From contig NZ_KV917378.1 of the NCBI RefSeq assembly GCF_002019735.1, forward strand, positions 2,754,869 through 2,818,868: 64,000 nucleotides of DNA, read 5' to 3'. The position numbers and the translations under genes are program-made. The DNA is from Salipaludibacillus agaradhaerens (GTDB taxonomy: Bacteria; Bacillota; Bacilli; Bacillales; Salisediminibacteriaceae). Under the pieces are notes generated by a model. The model had not been told where the DNA came from, did not search any database, and saw only the letters and a list, made by a program, of their open reading frames with translations. Shown here piece after piece: positions 32,782-41,708 of the stretch; the first letter of the stretch is position 1; the number at the start of each line of letters is the position of its first letter.

Positions 32782-33103
32782 TGTACTATCATACTTTATT
32801 CCTTCTGAATTATTTCACGTATGCGCCACTCTGACAATGAGTCTACTATGATACATTCACACAACTTCTTACTAGAACTATTCATATAACTACTTACTAT
32901 TTATAAAGACATAAGCGTTTAAATATCAAAACGCTCTCTCTTTGAAAAGACCCATTCATCTTCACATGACACCACACCATTCAAAAGACGTGTGTTAGTT
33001 AAATGCTATGTTACCTTCACTTTTTTAACGCTGCCTCTTTACAGGAGGGGCAACGTCATCTTATCAACTACTATTGCTGATCGATTTAAAGATAGTTATT
33101 ATA
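32782..33103. other. Intergenic region between fin and mfd
   Basis: No gene is recognised. An imperfect inverted repeat at 33028-33054 (ACGCTGCC ... GGCAACGT) lacks a T run on the minus strand. The rest is AT-rich and presumably holds the mfd promoter, which I could not assign. Confidence 0.4.
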
Positions 33104-33135
33104 TGAGAAAAATGCTTTGGCGTATAAGCCAAAGC
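33104..33135 (-). terminator. Intrinsic terminator after fin
   Basis: On the minus strand GCTTTGGC, a 6-nt loop and GCCAAAGC form a perfect 8-bp stem followed by ATTTTTC. Confidence 0.85.
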
Positions 33136-33155
33136 TTGTATAGACCTCTCTTGTA

Positions 33156-33383
33156 TCAATTAAGAAAGGATTCCTGCTCATGATATGCAGGGTATTTTTC
33201 AAGTGTTCGTTCACACTCTTCACAAATAATTTTAATATGAACATGTCCTTGTTGATCATAATCAATCATTTCCTGTTTGTCTTGATCACTTAATTGCTCT
33301 ATTCCAAGTTGGCGCCCATCTACATCAGCATCAATTGTGCCCATTTTGTGCCCGCAGTGGCGACAGTAATAATGAATAGCCAT
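33156..33383 (-). CDS. fin: Anti-sigma-F factor Fin
   Basis: This small zinc protein (YabK in B. subtilis) shuts off sigma F in the forespore and helps the change to sigma G. The 75 residues begin AIHYYCRHCGHKMG and have a second CEEC pair near 60, which together form a zinc ribbon. The frame runs to 33428, but the ATG at 33383 is the family start and follows GGGGGATC. It lies between pth and mfd, exactly as in B. subtilis. Confidence 0.93.
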   Translation of the reverse strand: MAIHYYCRHCGHKMGTIDADVDGRQLGIEQLSDQDKQEMIDYDQQGHVHIKIICEECERTLEKYPAYHEQESFLN

Positions 33384-33475
33384 GATGATCCCCCTTATAG
33401 CATGTCGAATCATCACTAGTATGGACACAAGAACATAAGACTATTCAGCTTCCTTAGGTTACTCAAACATGTAGA

Positions 33476-34039
33476 TTACGATTGATTATAGTCGTTCATG
33501 ACTTTTAGAAAATCTGTTTCAGTCCACTTCTGTACGGCTTGGGCTGCCCGATCAACCGCATCATCGATATCTTCTCGTTCTTGTGGGGGAAAATTCCCCA
33601 AAACATAATCTGGTACCGATACCCCTGGGTCAGGGCGACCGACGCCAACTCTTATTCGCTTAAATTGATCAGTTCCTATATGTTGAATAATGGATTTCAT
33701 GCCATTGTGCCCTCCATGGCCACCCTTTTGGCGCAGTCGGATTGTCCCCGGTGGTAAATCTAAATCGTCGTAAATGACGAGTAAGTCTTCAGGCGTCATT
33801 TTGAAATAATTCATAAGTGGCCCAACTGATTCACCGGACAGGTTCATATATGTAAGTGGTTTTAATAAGTATATTTTCTCTGTACCTATTCGTGTAACCC
33901 CATATGCGCCTTTAAACTTTGCCTGATTAAGTTCTACATTGACCAGTTGTTGACACTTATCAATAACTTCAAAGCCGACATTATGCCGTGTCCGCTCATA
34001 TTCTTTCCCCGGATTACCCAACCCTACGACGAGTTTCAT
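33476..34039 (-). CDS. pth: Peptidyl-tRNA hydrolase
   Basis: Pth releases peptides from prematurely dropped tRNAs. The family start KLVVGLGNPGKEYERTRHNVGF contains the catalytic His, followed by TYMNLSGESV near 68 and DDLDLPPG near 95. Two starts compete. The ATG at 34039 begins the conserved protein and has AAGGAGAG upstream. An ATG at 34099, also behind a good AAGGAG site, would add a basic 20-residue leader (FLKKLFKGRAGENEGENG). I list the shorter form (187 residues). It lies between ctc and fin. Confidence 0.95.
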   Translation of the reverse strand: MKLVVGLGNPGKEYERTRHNVGFEVIDKCQQLVNVELNQAKFKGAYGVTRIGTEKIYLLKPLTYMNLSGESVGPLMNYFKMTPEDLLVIYDDLDLPPGTIRLRQKGGHGGHNGMKSIIQHIGTDQFKRIRVGVGRPDPGVSVPDYVLGNFPPQEREDIDDAVDRAAQAVQKWTETDFLKVMNDYNQS

Positions 34040-34179
34040 TATTCCATTCTCTCCTTCATTCTCTCCAGCCCTTCCTTTGAAAAGCTTCTTTAAAAACATA
34101 ATAGGTCTCTCCTTACGAGATGCGGCTTCTTTCATTATACTGGATTACGGAAGGAAAGTTAACTAGGTTACAGAAAAGA

Positions 34180-34218
34180 ATAAAGAATGAAAAGGGTATA
34201 ACCTGAGTGGTTATACCC
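34180..34218 (-). terminator. Intrinsic terminator after ctc
   Basis: On the minus strand GGGTATAACC, loop ACTCA and GGTTATACCC form a perfect 10-bp stem followed by TTTTCATTCTTT. Confidence 0.92.
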
Positions 34219-34231
34219 TCCCCATCATCAT

Positions 34232-34888
34232 TTAATCTTGCTTCTCCTCATCTGAACCGCTCTTTTCAGCCTCAGCATTAGGGTCCCCATCCACCAATTC
34301 AGGCTCTCTTCCTTCATCGACTGCTGGTTCTTCAGGTTCTTCATCTGGAGGGAGAATAGAGACGACAACTTCTTCTGGTTCACTATTAAATTCAAAGTTT
34401 GCTCCACTCTTTAAGTCTTTAACTAATAAAGCGTCATTTACATCCAGATCGGTTACATCTACTTCTATACCATCTGGTAAATCAGCCGGCAAAGCACGTA
34501 CAGAAAGCTCATAAACAGCTTGTTGTAGTACGCCACCGTCTTTTACCCCTTTAGATTCGCCTATCACATGAACAGGGACGTCAGCATCCATTTCAGATGT
34601 CATGTCAGCTGCATAAAAATCAATGTGAAGATACTCATTTTTTATAGAATCATATTGCATGTCATAGATCATCACATCTGTTTGTGTCCCATCTATATCG
34701 AGCTTAAAAACACCCGTTTTCCCTTGAGAGCGAAGGGTTTTAATAAATGCCACTTCTTCAACGGCAACGGCTTTATTTCCAAATGCTTTACCGTAAACAA
34801 CTGCAGGAATGTTACCTGCCTGCCTTATTTTTGATAATCGCGATCCTCGAAAATCTTCTCTGACTGCTGCTTGTAAAACTGTAGCCAT
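34232..34888 (-). CDS. ctc: Ribosomal protein L25, general stress protein Ctc
   Basis: This protein binds 5S rRNA. The N-terminal half is the L25 fold (LSKIRQAGNIPAVVYGKAF), and residues 95-185 are the TL5/Ctc C-terminal beta domain. The last ~35 residues are strongly acidic (EEPEEPAVDEG and a final KSGSDEEKQD). The length of 218 is typical of Bacillus Ctc. A sigma-B-like promoter lies about 40-65 bp upstream, consistent with its role in stress. It sits between prs and pth. Confidence 0.95.
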   Translation of the reverse strand: MATVLQAAVREDFRGSRLSKIRQAGNIPAVVYGKAFGNKAVAVEEVAFIKTLRSQGKTGVFKLDIDGTQTDVMIYDMQYDSIKNEYLHIDFYAADMTSEMDADVPVHVIGESKGVKDGGVLQQAVYELSVRALPADLPDGIEVDVTDLDVNDALLVKDLKSGANFEFNSEPEEVVVSILPPDEEPEEPAVDEGREPELVDGDPNAEAEKSGSDEEKQD

Positions 34889-34926
34889 ATTGAATCACCT
34901 CGTCATTTTTTAGGTCTTTCTATGGT

Positions 34927-34952
34927 TTTCCCATCCTTCATTCAATTAAAAC
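34927..34952 (-). promoter_or_regulatory. Possible sigma B promoter of ctc
   Basis: On the minus strand GTTTTA (34952-34947), a 14-bp spacer and GGGAAA (34932-34927) partly match the sigma B consensus GTTTAA / GGGTAT. B. subtilis ctc is a classic sigma B gene, which gives the weak match some weight. Confidence 0.4.
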
Positions 34953-35033
34953 CTCTTTTTATCGAATTATCGCTGGACACCAGTATAAAACCACTTACGA
35001 TGATGCTTCTATAGTTGCTACACACGTCAATAT

Positions 35034-35984
35034 TTAGTCAAATAAACGACTGACAGAGCGTTGTTCATGACAGTAAATAATCGCTTTAGCTAAAAGAGGT
35101 GCCACTGACAATTGGGTAATTTTCCCTGTTTTTTTCTCTTCTGGTAAAGGTATCGTATTGGTGACCACCAATTCTTTAATTTTAGAGTTTTCAATACGCT
35201 CAATCGCTGGGCCTGATAATACCGGGTGAGTACTACATGCGTACACCTCTTTTGCACCGTTCTCAATCATGGCATTAGCTGCTAACGCCATAGTACCAGC
35301 AGTATCAATGATATCGTCAATAATAATCGCTGTTTTCCCTTCAATATGTCCAACGATATTCATCACTTCAGCCATGTTTGGCTTCGGTCTTCGCTTATCA
35401 ATAATCGCAATAGGTGATTTTAGCCGGTCTGCCATTTTTCTTGCACGTACAACACCACCGTGATCAGGGGAAACAACGACAATATCTTCTAGATTTTTTT
35501 CCTCAAAATAGTTGGCCAGTATAGGAACACCAACGAGTTGATCCACAGGAATATCGAAAAATCCTTGAATTTGAGAGGCGTGGAGGTCTAATGAAATAAC
35601 TCTTGTAGCACCAGCAGTTTCAAGTAGGTTAGCTACAAGTTTAGCTGTAATCGGTTCACGGGAACGCGCTTTTCTATCTTGACGGGCGTAACCATAGTAA
35701 GGTAGCACGACATTAATATTATTAGCTGATGCTCGTTTTAAGGCATCGATCATAATAAGCAGTTCCATAATATTTTCGTTAGCTGGAGAGCTTGTAGATT
35801 GAATGACGAAAATATCACATCCGCGAATACTTTCTTCAATATTAATTTGAATCTCACCATCGCTAAACCGAGTAACTGAACTCTCTCCCATTTCAATACC
35901 GATTTCTTTCGTTATTTCATGCGCCAACTCTGGGTTAGAGTTCAACGTAAATACCTTCAAATTGTCGTCTTTATACTGAGCCAT
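35034..35984 (-). CDS. prs: Ribose-phosphate pyrophosphokinase (PRPP synthase)
   Basis: Prs makes PRPP from ribose 5-phosphate and ATP for nucleotide, His and Trp synthesis. The signatures are [17 protein letters not shown] near residue 40, YARQDRK near 103, the PRPP-binding [13 protein letters not shown] near 168 and [11 protein letters not shown] near 217. The frame reaches 36005, but the ATG at 35984 has GGAGG upstream and gives 316 residues, the normal size. It follows glmU by about 40 bp. Confidence 0.98.
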   Translation of the reverse strand: MAQYKDDNLKVFTLNSNPELAHEITKEIGIEMGESSVTRFSDGEIQINIEESIRGCDIFVIQSTSSPANENIMELLIMIDALKRASANNINVVLPYYGYARQDRKARSREPITAKLVANLLETAGATRVISLDLHASQIQGFFDIPVDQLVGVPILANYFEEKNLEDIVVVSPDHGGVVRARKMADRLKSPIAIIDKRRPKPNMAEVMNIVGHIEGKTAIIIDDIIDTAGTMALAANAMIENGAKEVYACSTHPVLSGPAIERIENSKIKELVVTNTIPLPEEKKTGKITQLSVAPLLAKAIIYCHEQRSVSRLFD

Positions 35985-36027
35985 CTTTAGTAAAACCTCC
36001 ATCATTTTTTAACTAACTTTGATCGCG

Positions 36028-37386
36028 TTATTTATTTATATAGCCCTCTTTGGTCGTTTGACGCTCTCGGGCAATTGCTAAAGATTTTTGTGGTACATCG
36101 TCTGTAATTGTTGAGCCTGCTGCTATATATGCGCCTTTTCCGACAGTGACAGGCGCAATTAAGTTTGAGTTACACCCGATAAATGCCCCGTCTTCTACCG
36201 TTGTTAAAAATTTATTTTCACCATCATAATTAACGGTAATGGCGCCACAACCTACATTAACACCTTCACCAATTTTTGCATCACCTAAATAGCTTAAGTG
36301 GGAGGCTTTACTCCCTTCTCCCATGGACATTTTTTTCAACTCAACAAAATTCCCTACTCTTACCTTGTCAGCTAATTCTGTTTGGGGACGGAGATGTGAA
36401 AATGGTCCAATTGAAACGTGACTCCCTACATCACTGTTATGCACCACTGATTGTTTGACAACAGTACCATGGCCAATTCGACTATCTTTTATTTCAGTGT
36501 GAGGACCAAGCTCACAATTGTCACCGATAGTCGCAGTTCCTGATATAATCGTGCCCGGTGAAATAATCGTATCCTGACCGATGACAGCGTCAGCAGAAAT
36601 ATACGTCTGCTCAGGGTCTATTAACGTGACTCCTTCTCGCATCCATTTCTCATTAATTCGCTTTTTCATCCATTTTTCAGCTTCACTGAGAGCTACACGG
36701 TCATTGACACCCATCGTCTCATAGAAATTATTAGTTTGATAGGCTGACACTTTTTCATTGTCCTTTTGCAAGATTTCAATAACATCTGGTAAGTAGTACT
36801 CGCCTTGAGAGTTATCGTTTCCAACACGCTTTAGGGCTTTAAAAAGAGCTTTGTTATCAAAACAATACGTCCCTGTATTTATTTCTTTTACTTGTTTTTC
36901 CTCACTGGACGCATCTTTATGTTCTACAATTTTCTTCACTGCTTGTGTGCTGTCCCTTATTACTCTTCCGTAGCCTGTTGGATCTTCTGCTAATGCTGTT
37001 AAGATCGTCGCTTTTGCCCCTTGTTCCTCATGATGTGTAAAAAGAGCTTCCATCGTTTCAGCTGTCAGTAGCGGAGTGTCTCCACAAACAACAATCGTGG
37101 TACCTTGTTCATCTCCTATAGTCTCTTCGGCCTGCATAACAGCATGTCCTGTTCCAAGCTGCTCCTTTTGCAAAGCATATGCCACTTTATCACCGAGAAG
37201 CTCTTTAACCTTTTCAGCTCCATGGCCGACGATTGTGACTGTTTGATCAATTCGACATACGTTTAATTCGTCTAAAATATGTTGAACCATTGGTTTACCA
37301 CATACTGGATGAAGCACTTTATATAACTGTGATTTCATCCGTGTTCCTTTTCCTGCTGCTAATACAACGGCAAATCTTTTTGTCAT
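36028..37386 (-). CDS. glmU: Bifunctional GlmU uridyltransferase / acetyltransferase
   Basis: GlmU makes UDP-N-acetylglucosamine in two steps. The N-terminal pyrophosphorylase domain (1-229) has [29 protein letters not shown] near 80 and VCGDTPLLT near 100. The C-terminal half is a left-handed beta helix of hexapeptide repeats (about 250-440), with the acetyltransferase segment [13 protein letters not shown] near 360. Its ribosome site GGAGG overlaps the stop of a small open frame upstream. Its neighbours are prs downstream and an IS element upstream. Confidence 0.98.
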   Translation of the reverse strand: MTKRFAVVLAAGKGTRMKSQLYKVLHPVCGKPMVQHILDELNVCRIDQTVTIVGHGAEKVKELLGDKVAYALQKEQLGTGHAVMQAEETIGDEQGTTIVVCGDTPLLTAETMEALFTHHEEQGAKATILTALAEDPTGYGRVIRDSTQAVKKIVEHKDASSEEKQVKEINTGTYCFDNKALFKALKRVGNDNSQGEYYLPDVIEILQKDNEKVSAYQTNNFYETMGVNDRVALSEAEKWMKKRINEKWMREGVTLIDPEQTYISADAVIGQDTIISPGTIISGTATIGDNCELGPHTEIKDSRIGHGTVVKQSVVHNSDVGSHVSIGPFSHLRPQTELADKVRVGNFVELKKMSMGEGSKASHLSYLGDAKIGEGVNVGCGAITVNYDGENKFLTTVEDGAFIGCNSNLIAPVTVGKGAYIAAGSTITDDVPQKSLAIARERQTTKEGYINK

Positions 37387-37389
37387 GTC

Positions 37390-37620
37390 TTAACCTCCAG
37401 GGCCTGATTTTCCCTTATGAATATATCTTAAAATGTCCATCATTTCAAGGCTTTGCTTCTGTTTAATTACGCCTTTTACTGTTGCTATGTTTGTTTTTAA
37501 TTCAAGATTAGTAGGAGATACACGTACTTGCGGCAATGTCATTTCCCTTAATAATAAATGTTTTTTTATGAATAATAATGACTGATTGGGCTCAAAATGC
37601 TTTTTTACAATGCCCCTCAC
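37390..37620 (-). CDS. Small open frame before glmU, uncharacterised
   Basis: The frame gives 76 residues from GTG, or 50 from an internal ATG at 37542 (TLPQVRVSPTNLELKTN...). I do not recognise it. It ends 3 nt before the glmU ATG, and the glmU ribosome site forms its last codons, which hints at coupling. No good ribosome site precedes the GTG. A TTGAGC/TCATAA pair within it (about 37591-37562) may instead be the glmU promoter, in which case the long frame would be chance. A real short peptide, a remnant cut by the IS insertion and a spurious frame are all possible. Confidence 0.3.
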   Translation of the reverse strand: MRGIVKKHFEPNQSLLFIKKHLLLREMTLPQVRVSPTNLELKTNIATVKGVIKQKQSLEMMDILRYIHKGKSGPGG

Positions 37621-37727
37621 TTAAACTTTTCAAAAGATAATGTGTGACTTATAAATGTTAGAGCATAAAAATAAACCCGGGCCAAATGTCTTGAACTGAC
37701 CTAGAAAAATGAGATTTAAAAAAACAC

Positions 37728-38608
37728 CTAGGCTGCCATACTCCTGAATTCTACTGGGGTATGGCAGTTTAACTTTTTAAATGGTCGTATATAATTGTAA
37801 TAATACATGTACGTTTCTACTTTTTCTAGTACAATAGAATTTGTAAGGTGCACTCGTTGCTGAGTGCTGAATTCTTCCGACTTTAGTGAGGAATGGAAGG
37901 ATTCAATGACGGCATTATCAAAGCAGTTGCCTTTCCGAGACATGCTTGTGGTAATGCCTTTTTCTTTTGCTTTTTCTTGAAATTTATAGGATGTATACTG
38001 AGCTCCTTGGTCACTGTGTAATAGGACGCCATAAGTCTCCCTACCTCTACAAGCATCTTCTAAAGTGTTTATCACGAGCGAGAGATCTTGTTTATCACTG
38101 ATTCGATAGGCAATAATTTCGTTGTTATACAAGTCCATTATGGTTGATAAATATAGCATCTTTTCACCATAAGGTAAGTATGTAATGTCAGTCACCCACT
38201 TTTGATTCGAACTCTCTGCGGAGAAATGTTGTTCTAACAGGTTCCCAACCACAAGTTTACTTTCCCCAGCTATATAGGATTGTCGCTTTGGCTTTACGCG
38301 ACATTGGATATTAAACTTCTGCATGATCTTCTGAACGGTGTTTCGATTGACGTTAATATGATGTTCCTTTTTAAGAAGATCCCTCACCATTCGATGCCCG
38401 ACTCTATATTTAAATTCTTTACAAATAGTTAATACCAATTGTTCTAAAGGTTTAGGTTTCCAAGATGTCTTTCTCCAACGATAATAAGTTGACTGGGAAC
38501 ATTCAAACAATCACAAATCGACGTAATCGTGTATTTAGACTTCAATATTTCAACCAATTCTACGAATGCTTCTGGCACCACTTCCTTTCGATTTCCTGGT
38601 ACTTTCCC
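37728..38608 (-). pseudogene. IS3-family transposase OrfB, frameshifted
   Basis: The integrase core has all three acidic residues (WVTDITYLPYG, HSDQGAQYTS and the Glu in NAVIESFHSSLK) plus an HTH_21 segment. The uninterrupted part opens only at a TTG at 38510. Upstream, the -1 frame relative to orfA stays open from a slippery heptamer GGGAAAG (38608-38602, minus) through FVELVEILKSKYTITSICDC. It then runs out of register near 38495-38500, where one base appears to be missing (AATGTTCCCAG, expected AATGTTTCCCAG). The fused OrfAB would therefore not be made, and the copy is probably inactive on its own. Confidence 0.75.
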
Positions 38609-38889
38609 AACAGTTCTTCTCTCATTTCATAATAGGACAATTTTCTTTTTAACAGGTCAATTTCGCTCATATCCTCTGATCCTTTTCCATACTTATACTG
38701 CTTTCCAGCAGGTTGAGCTAATCGTTGTTCTTCTCCTTTTCTATACCATCTCATCCAAGTCTTAATCTGTGTTTTATTTTTAATGCCAAAGCGTGCCATC
38801 AATTCTTTATTCGTATACTCTCCTGTTAACTTTAATCGAATAACCTCTTTTTTTATTTCTTCTGGATAAACATTATTTTTTCGGCCCAT
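38560..38889 (-). CDS. IS3-family OrfA, helix-turn-helix protein
   Basis: The 109-residue protein has an N-terminal HTH of the transposase_8/IS150 type (YPEEIKKEVIRLKLTGEYTN, then IKNKTQIKTWMRWY) and a C-terminal leucine-zipper-like helix (DLLKRKLSYYEMREELLGKY). The frame extends to 38958, but the ATG at 38889 has a good GGAGGTG site. In IS3 elements OrfA binds the ends and regulates transposition. The gene appears intact. Confidence 0.9.
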   Translation of the reverse strand: MGRKNNVYPEEIKKEVIRLKLTGEYTNKELMARFGIKNKTQIKTWMRWYRKGEEQRLAQPAGKQYKYGKGSEDMSEIDLLKRKLSYYEMREELLGKYQEIERKWCQKHS

Positions 38890-39013
38890 AAGAAAAACAC
38901 CTCCAAATTTGTCGTTAAGTTTATATACGACTATGGGGGTGTTTTTTCCTTGTCTCATTTAATTAGGTCACTCTATCTTACTTGGACCAGGTTTAAACGT
39001 TTTATAACTATTT

Positions 39014-39304
39014 TTATGAAGCACCTGCCTCTTCATATGCTTCTTCATCTTCTCCGGCTCGTTCATATTCCCCTAATACAGCCGATTGAATTTTTTCCCG
39101 TGTTTTAGACGAAATAGGATGAGCAATGTCCCTGAATTCCCCATCTGGCGTCCGTTTACTCGGCATTGCCACAAACATGCCATTGTTGCCATCAATTACC
39201 CGAATATCATGAACGACGAATTCATCGTCAATTGTAATAGATGCAATCGCAAGCATTCGGCCTTCCGTATTAACTCGGCGCAGTCTCACATCAGTCACTT
39301 CCAT
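39014..39304 (-). CDS. spoVG: Septation / sporulation regulator SpoVG
   Basis: SpoVG is a small nucleic-acid-binding regulator. The 96 residues are nearly identical to other Bacillus SpoVG, with [20 protein letters not shown] at the start and [19 protein letters not shown] near residue 50. An AAAGGTGGTGG site precedes the ATG. A sigma-H-like promoter lies 50-75 bp upstream. yabJ, which precedes it in B. subtilis, is missing; purR is the upstream neighbour. Its terminator has been interrupted by the IS element. Confidence 0.98.
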   Translation of the reverse strand: MEVTDVRLRRVNTEGRMLAIASITIDDEFVVHDIRVIDGNNGMFVAMPSKRTPDGEFRDIAHPISSKTREKIQSAVLGEYERAGEDEEAYEEAGAS

Positions 39305-39353
39305 AAGTTTGCCACCACCTTTTCCCTATGAAAATAGATTCCTATTGTAACCG

Positions 39354-39378
39354 TTTCGATACAAAATGGAATTATCCT
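39354..39378 (-). promoter_or_regulatory. Sigma-H-like promoter of spoVG
   Basis: On the minus strand AGGATAA (39378-39372), an 11-bp spacer and ATCGAAA (39360-39354) resemble the sigma H consensus RnAGGAwWW / RnnGAAW. Long A and T runs upstream (39380-39420) fit the AbrB-sensitive region known in B. subtilis spoVG. Confidence 0.6.
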
Positions 39379-39495
39379 TCTTTTTTGATCAAAAAATCCT
39401 AAAAAAAGGGTAGGTGATAAACTGGTCAGTAAAAAATAGATGAAGGGTCATAGTTAAATTGCTTTATGTTTTCAATTATAGGCCTTAAAACATCG

Positions 39496-40311
39496 TTAAT
39501 TAAAAATAGTACCACGCTCAACTTGAATCTGTTGGTTCTTTTCATCTACTCGTGAGAGCTTTGTTAATGAAGTATAAGTACTCACAAGCTTCTCCTCTTC
39601 ATGAACAGCTTCAGTTAGCACACCCACTCCTGCCACCGTGGATTGAAATTCTTTCACAAGATCCATCATCCCACGGATCGTCCCGCCTGCTTTCATAAAA
39701 TCATCCACAATGAGAACGTTGGAGTTCGGAGCAAGGCTTCTTCTGGCAAGCGACATTGTCTGGATTCTTTTAGTTGATCCAGATACATAGTTTATACTTA
39801 CAATCGAGCCTTCCGTAATTCTTTGTTCATGTCGGACAATGCAAACAGGAACATGGAGATGCGTAGCCACAGCGTATGCAATCGGAATTCCCTTCGTTGC
39901 CATTGTCATGACGGCATTTACATTACTATGCCGGTAATAAGACGCGAATATCCTTCCTAATTCTTGCATCAACGCGGGATCTCCAATAATATCCATCATA
40001 TATAAATACCCGCCGGGTAATAACCTCTCTGGATCTTGAAGTTTGTCGCACAGCTGATCGATAAGTTGTGCTGCTTCTTCCAAATTAACTGTCGGGATAA
40101 ATGTTACGCCACCAGATGCCCCAGCTGATGTAGCAACTGTTCCTAAATGTTTCTTTTCCAAAATATCTTTAACGATACCGATGTCCTCACTAATGGATGA
40201 TTTTGCTGATTGGTATCGACTAGAAAAAAATGTTAATGGTATAAGCTGATGTGGATGCGCTAATAAATAATGTGTCATATCCACTAAGCGCCCGCTTCGT
40301 CTGTATTTCAT
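39496..40311 (-). CDS. purR: Purine operon repressor PurR
   Basis: PurR represses purine genes and is released by PRPP. The 271 residues have a winged-helix N-terminus (RRSGRLVDMTHYLLAHPH) and a phosphoribosyltransferase-like C-terminal domain with the PRPP motif VLIVDDFMKAGGTIRG near residue 200. It lies between ispE and spoVG, as in B. subtilis except that yabJ is absent downstream. The operator it binds (PurBox) was not sought outside this window. Confidence 0.97.
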   Translation of the reverse strand: MKYRRSGRLVDMTHYLLAHPHQLIPLTFFSSRYQSAKSSISEDIGIVKDILEKKHLGTVATSAGASGGVTFIPTVNLEEAAQLIDQLCDKLQDPERLLPGGYLYMMDIIGDPALMQELGRIFASYYRHSNVNAVMTMATKGIPIAYAVATHLHVPVCIVRHEQRITEGSIVSINYVSGSTKRIQTMSLARRSLAPNSNVLIVDDFMKAGGTIRGMMDLVKEFQSTVAGVGVLTEAVHEEEKLVSTYTSLTKLSRVDEKNQQIQVERGTIFN

Positions 40312-40379
40312 TCATGCACCTCCGCTAAATCCGAATAATTTATCAGTAATATATCATTTTTATCCGGAATTAACAAGAG

Positions 40380-41258
40380 TCACTTCTTGAAATCCTCGTA
40401 ACGTTCACCTAAAATACGAACTACAAACACTTCTTCCATAAATCCTTTTAAACCATTGTATAACCTCTCTGCTTTTGCATCACTGCGAGTTAAAGAAAAG
40501 ACAGTAGGGCCACTTCCACTCATCACCGTTCCATCTGCACCGAACTGAATAAGCTTCTCTTTAATCATGTTGACTTCTGGAGCAAGCTTGAAGGTTGCTG
40601 GTTCCATGACGTTTTCTAACCGCTGACACATCCCATTAAAGTCCTGTTGTTCAATTGCTTGAATCATTCCTGCAGTATCTGGATGAGACATATTATCTAG
40701 TTGTAAGCTACCGTAAATATCCTTTGTGGATACACCAGCTTGCGTTTTGGCAAGGACTACCCAACACGAGGGGGGTGGCGTCGATATAAAACTGAGCTTC
40801 TCCCCTCTTCCTCTGGCGACAGCTGTACCACCGTAGACACAAAACGGAACATCTGAGCCAATTTGGAGGCCTATACTAGCTAATTCCTCTAATGAAAGCC
40901 CGAGATTCCACATCTCATTAAGGCCACGTAACACAGCAGCAGCATCTGTACTTCCTCCAGCTAGTCCTGCTGAGACGGGGATTTTTTTATCGATAAAAAT
41001 AGCGACACCCGTTTGAATATTAAATGCTTTTTTTAATAAATATGCTGCTTGATAAGCATGATTATGTTTATTAGCTGGCACATGGCCTTTATTAACTTCT
41101 ATTCGAATATCATTACTGTTCAATAATTTTAGATGGATTCTGTCAGCCAAATCCACTGTTGTCATAACCATTTCCACTTCATGGTAACCATCTTCTCGTT
41201 TTCCGAGAACATCCAAGGTTAAGTTTATTTTCGCTGGAGCTTTAAAGACTCTTTCCAT
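40380..41258 (-). CDS. ispE: 4-diphosphocytidyl-2-C-methyl-D-erythritol kinase
   Basis: IspE is the GHMP kinase of the MEP isoprenoid pathway. Motifs: APAKINLTLDVLGKREDGYHEVEMVM at the start (family span about 7-32), the ATP loop PVSAGLAGGSTDAAA near 93-107 and MSGSGPTVFSL near 250. At 292 residues it is of normal length. It lies downstream of sspF and upstream of purR. Confidence 0.97.
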   Translation of the reverse strand: MERVFKAPAKINLTLDVLGKREDGYHEVEMVMTTVDLADRIHLKLLNSNDIRIEVNKGHVPANKHNHAYQAAYLLKKAFNIQTGVAIFIDKKIPVSAGLAGGSTDAAAVLRGLNEMWNLGLSLEELASIGLQIGSDVPFCVYGGTAVARGRGEKLSFISTPPPSCWVVLAKTQAGVSTKDIYGSLQLDNMSHPDTAGMIQAIEQQDFNGMCQRLENVMEPATFKLAPEVNMIKEKLIQFGADGTVMSGSGPTVFSLTRSDAKAERLYNGLKGFMEEVFVVRILGERYEDFKK

Positions 41259-41407
41259 GTTATCACCTGCTTCTTCTGTTGCAATCTTTCGTTATTTTAC
41301 CATTAGTTATCGACCCATACTACCTTTTCTCTCCACGAGCAGGATCTAAAGCCATTTTCAACGGCTTTCTTTCTTTTCATATAAGCGTTTGGATTGTCCT
41401 GAGAGCA

Positions 41408-41441
41408 ACAAAAAAAGGCCAGTGCTTAAGCCCTGGCCTTT
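41408..41441 (-). terminator. Intrinsic terminator after sspF
   Basis: On the minus strand AAAGGCCAG, a loop around GCTTAAGC and CTGGCCTTT are followed by a T run. It begins 22 nt after the sspF stop. Confidence 0.9.
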
Positions 41442-41462
41442 GTGCCGCTACTGGTTTTCTGG

Positions 41463-41633
41463 CTACTTTTTAGCATGCTCCTGAGCGATTTCAATCGCTC
41501 GCTTTACCATGTTACCAGCATCTCTCGAACGAATTCCGCCCCATCCTTCTTTCTTGACGGTATCATAAAATCCCAGTTCTTTTGCAAGTTCTTCTTTAAA
41601 CTGATCTGACATGACACCACGGCGTCTACTCAT
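41463..41633 (-). CDS. sspF: Small acid-soluble spore protein SspF (alpha/beta type, minor)
   Basis: This 56-residue protein was found by reading the minus strand. It starts [20 protein letters not shown] and contains the SASP motif [20 protein letters not shown] near residues 29-48. Such proteins coat spore DNA and protect it from UV. A GGGGAGAGG site precedes the ATG. CAAACTA about 45 nt upstream is one mismatch from a sigma G -10 (CATACTA), but no matching -35 was seen. It lies between veg and ispE, as in B. subtilis. Confidence 0.95.
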   Translation of the reverse strand: MSRRRGVMSDQFKEELAKELGFYDTVKKEGWGGIRSRDAGNMVKRAIEIAQEHAKK

Positions 41634-41708
41634 TGGCAACCTCTCCCCTTTACCAGTGCGACATCCTTAGTTTGCCCAGAGAATGTTATTTGACGTTAGT
41701 AATTTTTA

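Larger units (their letters stand above)
37697..38970 (-). mobile_element. IS3-family (IS150-like) insertion sequence, 1274 bp
   Basis: The terminal inverted repeats are visible: TGACCTAGAAAAATGAGA at the left end and TGACCTAATTAAATGAGA on the minus strand at the right end, both leading to a run of A and CACC. Inside lie an orfA and a frameshifted orfB on the minus strand. The flanking bases (AAC at left, CTC at right) do not form the expected 3-bp target duplication, so the insertion is old, or an end has mutated or recombined. It separates spoVG from glmU, which are adjacent in B. subtilis. Confidence 0.92.
37673..38994 (-). terminator. spoVG terminator split by an insertion sequence
   Basis: Two 13-nt arms, AAACCTGGTCCAA (38994-38982, minus) and TTGGCCCGGGTTT (37685-37673, minus), pair at 12 of 13 positions counting one G-U. 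The second arm is followed by ATTTTTATG. The first arm begins 20 nt after the spoVG stop. Only short loop sequences (about 11 nt on each side) separate the arms from the IS ends. This looks like one intrinsic terminator whose loop received the element. Confidence 0.75.

Noticed and set aside
37697-37730. A 3-bp target duplication at the IS ends
   Set aside because: The flanks read AAC and CTC, which do not match, and shifting the ends by one or two bases does not help.
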